Shown piece after piece: positions 60,483 to 64,000 of a stretch of DNA of 64,000 nucleotides (positions within the stretch are counted from its first letter, which is position 1; each line of letters starts with the position of its first letter). The stretch is from JBBQED01 sp038320345 (lineage in GTDB: Bacteria > Bacteroidota > Bacteroidia > AKYH767-A > OLB10). Location: positions 62,001 to 126,000 of the forward strand of contig JBBQED010000003.1 in NCBI GenBank assembly GCA_038320345.1, written 5' to 3'. A program made the position numbers and the translations under genes. The notes under the pieces are model-generated. The model was not told the DNA's origin. It saw only the letters and a list, made by a program, of their open reading frames with translations, and did no database searches.

Positions 60483-61463
60483 ATGTCGCTACAATTCATC
60501 AATCGTCCCGAAGCCCTGAAAGCGGAGTACTACAAAGAAGCTGTGGAGCTGATTGGTGAGCAATTTAGCAAGGTAGATGGCGTAATTACTGTTTATAGTT
60601 TCGGAAATGTAACCACTCCGGGCATTAGCGATCTCGACATCTTACTCGTTTTTGAAGATCAGCATGCGTGCGTACTAAATGGTTTTGAAAATTTACCGGA
60701 ACGCTATCAACCATTGTTCACTCATCGGATCATGGCATTGTGCGCTTCTCATTTTAGCAGAAATAATCATTATACCCTCTGGAGTGAACATCGACTGATC
60801 AGCGGAAAACATCCGACTATAAATACTGCTCTTCAAAAAACGGAGGAGCAATTGCGTTTATTAAAACGACAAACCGCTATTGAATTTTTAGTGGCCAATT
60901 ATATTGATTTGAAAGTGCAGATCGATTACGGAATTATTAAACTCCGATCATTTCTGCAACATATGAAGGGCTTATTGTATGATCTTGATTTTCTGGAAAT
61001 CACTTCCTCCAAGTTACATGCGCCACTATTGCAATTAAAACAATGGATTATTAATTGGTTTGAGCAAACGCCGAAAGATCAAGAAATCATTCAATGGATA
61101 AATTCATTTATTCCACTCTTCGATGATTTTGTAAATCATATTTTAAGGAATGAACCGGTCTACTTCCCGGAGATGCAAACCTACAGGGTCTCCAAAAACA
61201 TGCAGCTTCACAACAGTGATCAATTAAGCTATTCTCATTCTGGGATTTTACTGCCTTCGCTTTTCTCTCACTTCAGCAAAAAGTTTTTCAAATTACAAAA
61301 CAGATTAAATACCTTTGATTTTTACTTACCTATAACTACCATTCCTTCGGATCCAATTATTGAAGAGCGGTTCCGTTTTTTACAGGAGATGAAAAATTAC
61401 AATCGGAAGTTCCTGCCGAATTTCATGACGCATACCACCAGTATTACCTCCAAACTAATCTGA
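60483..61463 (+). CDS. Second nucleotidyltransferase-fold protein
   Basis: A 326-residue protein with the motif VYSFGNVTTPGISDLDILLVFED (about residues 38-60): Gly-Asn in place of Gly-Ser, then Asp-Leu-Asp, fitting the minimal nucleotidyltransferase fold. The later part (about 110-230) is helical (LRLLKRQTAIEFLVANYIDLKVQIDYGIIKLRSFLQHMKG), and the C-terminus is basic with a YNRKFLPNFM stretch. There is no signal peptide. It follows the propeller fusion by 14 bases and precedes the methyltransferase by one base, so it is part of the transcript. Low similarity to the 56977 product outside the motif. No known family recognised beyond the fold. Confidence 0.65.
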   Translation: MSLQFINRPEALKAEYYKEAVELIGEQFSKVDGVITVYSFGNVTTPGISDLDILLVFEDQHACVLNGFENLPERYQPLFTHRIMALCASHFSRNNHYTLWSEHRLISGKHPTINTALQKTEEQLRLLKRQTAIEFLVANYIDLKVQIDYGIIKLRSFLQHMKGLLYDLDFLEITSSKLHAPLLQLKQWIINWFEQTPKDQEIIQWINSFIPLFDDFVNHILRNEPVYFPEMQTYRVSKNMQLHNSDQLSYSHSGILLPSLFSHFSKKFFKLQNRLNTFDFYLPITTIPSDPIIEERFRFLQEMKNYNRKFLPNFMTHTTSITSKLI

Positions 61464-61464
61464 C

Positions 61465-62184
61465 ATGCGATTCTCGAACCCCGGTGCAATCATTGAAAAT
61501 ACACTTAGAGAGCAAATGCTGAAGAAGTATTTCTCGTCTTATTCCGGAAAAGGAACCTTACTAGATTTAGGCTGTGGTCCTCGACCTTATTACAGTATTT
61601 ATGCTCCTTACTTCGACAAAACTATAGGCGCAGATTTAGCCGATTCTCCATTCCCGAAACAACAAATCGATATCTACTGTTCTGCTACTGCAGTTCCGCT
61701 TGATGATGCAAGCATCGATGTAATTCTTTGTACTGAAGTATTGCATGATATTGCTGAACCTTCTGAATTAATCGATGAAGCTAAGCGCTTGCTTAAACCT
61801 GGTGGAACATTAATTCTGACGACTCCATTCGTAGTACCGATAGTTGATGGTGCGTATGACCATTATCGGTACACCCAGCAAGGATTGATTTATCTCTTAC
61901 AGAAAAGCGCTCTGGAAGTAAAAAGTATTACTCCAGTTGCTGATATTTTCGGTGCCACATTAACATTAATCGTAAAACCGATTCTGAAATTTTGGAATAT
62001 GGTTGCGAAAGCAACGGGCATCAGCATACTTTATAAATGGTACAATCCGATTTTGTTTTTAACTGCAATTCTGCCTCAGTGTATATATTTGTGGACTACA
62101 GATCTTCCACTCTTTAAATCCTTGTACCGTAAATTTAATTATGGTCCTATTGGATATATTTCTATCGCCACAAAATCTAAATAA
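61465..62184 (+). CDS. Class I SAM-dependent methyltransferase
   Basis: A 239-residue enzyme of the Methyltransf_11/25 type: motif I LLDLGCGPRPYYSIY, acidic residue in IGADLADSPFP, motif with DVILCTEVLHDIAEPSELIDEAKRLLKPGGTLILTTPF, and HYRYTQQGLIYLLQ. A hydrophobic stretch near residue 195 (PILFLTAILPQCIYLW) may attach it to the membrane. Such proteins occur often in O-antigen clusters; the substrate is not known. It starts one base after the preceding stop codon. Confidence 0.88.
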   Translation: MRFSNPGAIIENTLREQMLKKYFSSYSGKGTLLDLGCGPRPYYSIYAPYFDKTIGADLADSPFPKQQIDIYCSATAVPLDDASIDVILCTEVLHDIAEPSELIDEAKRLLKPGGTLILTTPFVVPIVDGAYDHYRYTQQGLIYLLQKSALEVKSITPVADIFGATLTLIVKPILKFWNMVAKATGISILYKWYNPILFLTAILPQCIYLWTTDLPLFKSLYRKFNYGPIGYISIATKSK

Positions 62185-62191
62185 CAAAAAG

Positions 62192-63286
62192 ATGGCGCGC
62201 ATAAGGGTTCTGCATATTGTTTGGTCGGCTACCATGGGAGGCATTGAACGTCTGGTATTGAATCTTTGCAAGGCACAATTACAGAATCCTCTGCTAGACG
62301 TATCCGTGATGATCGCAAAATCTGAAGGACCATTACTCGAAGAATTTAAGAGACTAGATCTTCCATTGATTGAAGGAGGATTCAGAAACGGGAGAGATCA
62401 ACGAACAGTAATTACATCCCGGCTCAGTGCTTGTTTTGCAGGATTTGATGTGATCCATATTCATTCCTATAATCCGATTATCGCTAAAGAAGCTGTCCGC
62501 AGTAATTGTAAAATCGTTTTTACGGAACATGGAAATTTTGGCTTTGGAAAGAAGACTACACTTTCAAGTCTCATGGTACGTTTCATGTTGAAGAGATTCC
62601 TCAATCATAAAGTAGATTATATCACCTTTAATTCTAACTTCTCTAAAAAAATTGCCGAAGAACGATTTGGATTAAAAAATGTAACACGTAAAGTGATTTA
62701 TAACGGAGTGCCAGAGATCGATGCCACTTCGTTAAACCGGGTAATCCTAAAAAGAAATCCAGGAGAATTAATTGTTGGTACAGTAGGTCGACTAGCAGCA
62801 GTAAAAAGAATTGACCGAGTGCTCACAGCACTTAGTCAAATTTCAAACTCTGGAATCCGCTTAGCAATTATGGGTGATGGTCCTTTGAAGGAAGATTTAC
62901 AAACTCTTTCTTTACAACTCGAAATTACCGAGAAGGTTGAATTCATCGCCACTGGTGATGCACGTGCTTTCATGAAAGAAGTAGATCTCTGTGTTTTACC
63001 CTCTCAAAACGAAGCATTCGGTCTTGTGGCGATTGAAGCATATCAGTTTGGAAAACCAGTATTGGTATTTGCTGATGGAGGCGGATCAGCAGAGTTAGTA
63101 AGTCAGATAGAACCAGAGATGATTGTAAAGGATGAAAAAGAACTTGCTGAAAAAATTAAATTTATTGCTGAGCATTCGGAAATAAGAACTTCAGCAACAG
63201 TAATAGCAGCAAGAAAAAATTTCGCTCGTCAGTTCAGCATAGAAAAAATGGAAGCTGCATTGCTTGCAGTGTATCAATCTTTATAG
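62192..63286 (+). CDS. Glycosyltransferase family 4
   Basis: A 364-residue GT-B enzyme. N-terminus VLHIVWSATMGGIERLVLNLCKAQ is typical of GT4; the nucleotide-sugar site is in VGTVGRLAAVKRIDRVLTAL and LAIMGDGPLKEDLQ; the E-x7-E block is LPSQNEAFGLVAIEAYQFGKPVLVFADGG. I use ATG 62192, 7 bases after the previous stop; the longer open frame would overlap that gene. It belongs to the same transcript as the flanking methyltransferase and asparagine synthetase genes. Confidence 0.92.
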   Translation: MARIRVLHIVWSATMGGIERLVLNLCKAQLQNPLLDVSVMIAKSEGPLLEEFKRLDLPLIEGGFRNGRDQRTVITSRLSACFAGFDVIHIHSYNPIIAKEAVRSNCKIVFTEHGNFGFGKKTTLSSLMVRFMLKRFLNHKVDYITFNSNFSKKIAEERFGLKNVTRKVIYNGVPEIDATSLNRVILKRNPGELIVGTVGRLAAVKRIDRVLTALSQISNSGIRLAIMGDGPLKEDLQTLSLQLEITEKVEFIATGDARAFMKEVDLCVLPSQNEAFGLVAIEAYQFGKPVLVFADGGGSAELVSQIEPEMIVKDEKELAEKIKFIAEHSEIRTSATVIAARKNFARQFSIEKMEAALLAVYQSL

Positions 63287-63289
63287 ATC

Positions 63290-64000
63290 ATGTGCGGCAT
63301 CAATGGAATCATGAGTTTAGGCGGACGACTTCCTGCAGAGGGAGATCAGCTCATTGCCAACATGAACCGCTGTATTCAGCATCGAGGTCCTGATGATACC
63401 GGAATCTGGTCGGATACAGCTGCTGGGATCTGGCTAGGACATCAACGATTAAGCATCATTGATCTTTCAGCAGCGGGACATCAACCCATGTTGAATGATC
63501 AAGGAAATGCCATTGTGTTTAATGGAGAAATTTATAATTACGAAGCACTAAAACCTCAGCTTAAAGATTATCGGTTTCGATCGGAATCTGATACTGAAGT
63601 GTTATTAGAACTTTATTCTCGCAAAGGCCATCAAACTTTAAGTGCTCTAAATGGAATGTTTGCATTTGCATTTTGGGATAAGAAAAAAGAAGAACTCTTA
63701 ATTGCGAAAGACCGTGCTGGTAAGAAACCGCTCTACTATTGTATCCAAAACGGATTTTTTGCCTTTTCTTCTGAGATAAAATCATTATTAAGTTTACCTT
63801 GGATAAAGCCGCAATTAGACGATGAAGCACTCTATCATTTTTTAACATTTAATCAACTGAGTGCACCTCAAACCATGTTCACTGGAATTAAAAAACTGGA
63901 ACCGGGTTTTACCTTAACGATTAACAGAAATGGAATTAAAGAACATCAGCAATATTGGGAAGTAAACTATACAGACTATCGAAAACATACAGCAGCTGAT
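63290..64000 (+). CDS. asnB: Asparagine synthetase (glutamine-hydrolysing), 3' partial
   Basis: An open frame from ATG 63290 that runs without stop to the window end (237 codons seen). It starts MCGINGIMSL with the N-terminal nucleophile Cys2 of class II glutamine amidotransferases, followed by HRGPDDTGIW, LGHQRLSIIDLSAAGHQPM, FNGEIYNYEAL, FRSESDTEVLLELY and LNGMFAFAFWD, all canonical for AsnB. The synthetase domain starts near the cut edge. AsnB-type proteins within polysaccharide clusters often amidate uronic acids. It begins 3 bases after the GT4 stop codon. Confidence 0.95.
   Translation, partial: MCGINGIMSLGGRLPAEGDQLIANMNRCIQHRGPDDTGIWSDTAAGIWLGHQRLSIIDLSAAGHQPMLNDQGNAIVFNGEIYNYEALKPQLKDYRFRSESDTEVLLELYSRKGHQTLSALNGMFAFAFWDKKKEELLIAKDRAGKKPLYYCIQNGFFAFSSEIKSLLSLPWIKPQLDDEALYHFLTFNQLSAPQTMFTGIKKLEPGFTLTINRNGIKEHQQYWEVNYTDYRKHTAAD

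Noticed and set aside
1..64000. Mobile elements, prophage, toxin-antitoxin or defence island
   Set aside because: I found no transposase, integrase, recombinase, restriction enzyme or paired small toxin/antitoxin genes, and no flanking direct repeats at the tRNA genes.

Overview
The window reads as one chromosomal stretch of a free-living member of the Bacteroidota, probably of the Chitinophagales/Sphingobacteriales/Cytophagales breadth. This rests on low GC, A-rich translation starts without clear Shine-Dalgarno sequences, TAnnTTTG-type -7 promoter elements, type IX secretion (T9SS) sorting domains of both type A and type B, a T9SS Plug protein, a TamL-like lipoprotein and TonB-dependent uptake. 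I see no insertion sequence, phage, integrase, CRISPR array or rRNA. Genes are tightly packed and no gene-free gap exceeds about 300 bases.

Layout. 1-7.3 kb: housekeeping and small conserved proteins (HI0933-like flavoprotein cut by the window edge, RluF, DUF1569, DinB, GreA/B-like, DUF1456, YdeI-like) around one secreted Asp-box propeller protein. 7.4-10.2 kb: a small membrane-anchored protein and a TonB-dependent receptor. 10.3-24.6 kb: secreted giants, namely a second Asp-box propeller protein and two T9SS type B adhesins made of many Ig-like modules. 24.7-33.5 kb: DUF1361 protein, two tRNA-Leu genes, another T9SS cargo, peroxiredoxin, MazG, PagL-like deacylase, DUF2807 lipoprotein, ABC-F ATPase and the T9SS Plug protein. 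33.8-37.4 kb: ApaG, a TrmH-family methyltransferase and TamL. 37.6-43.2 kb: a signalling cluster of hybrid histidine kinase, CheR-type methyltransferase and receiver-kinase.

43.2-50.0 kb (minus strand): a phenylacetate degradation operon transcribed paaA-B-C-D-G-H-ogt-I-J, with an alkylguanine-DNA methyltransferase translationally coupled inside it. It lacks the paaE reductase, the paaK ligase and paaZ.

50.2-64.0 kb: the start of a surface polysaccharide locus: export lipoprotein, tyrosine autokinase with a hexanucleotide-encoded Tyr-rich tail, flippase, two methyltransferases, two GT4 glycosyltransferases, two nucleotidyltransferase-fold proteins of unknown role, a sulfotransferase on the opposite strand, a formyltransferase-like/propeller fusion, and an asparagine synthetase cut by the window end. 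Its unassigned enzymes are the best candidates for undescribed chemistry. The adhesins show clean internal duplications, and several intergenic dyads look like regulatory sites.
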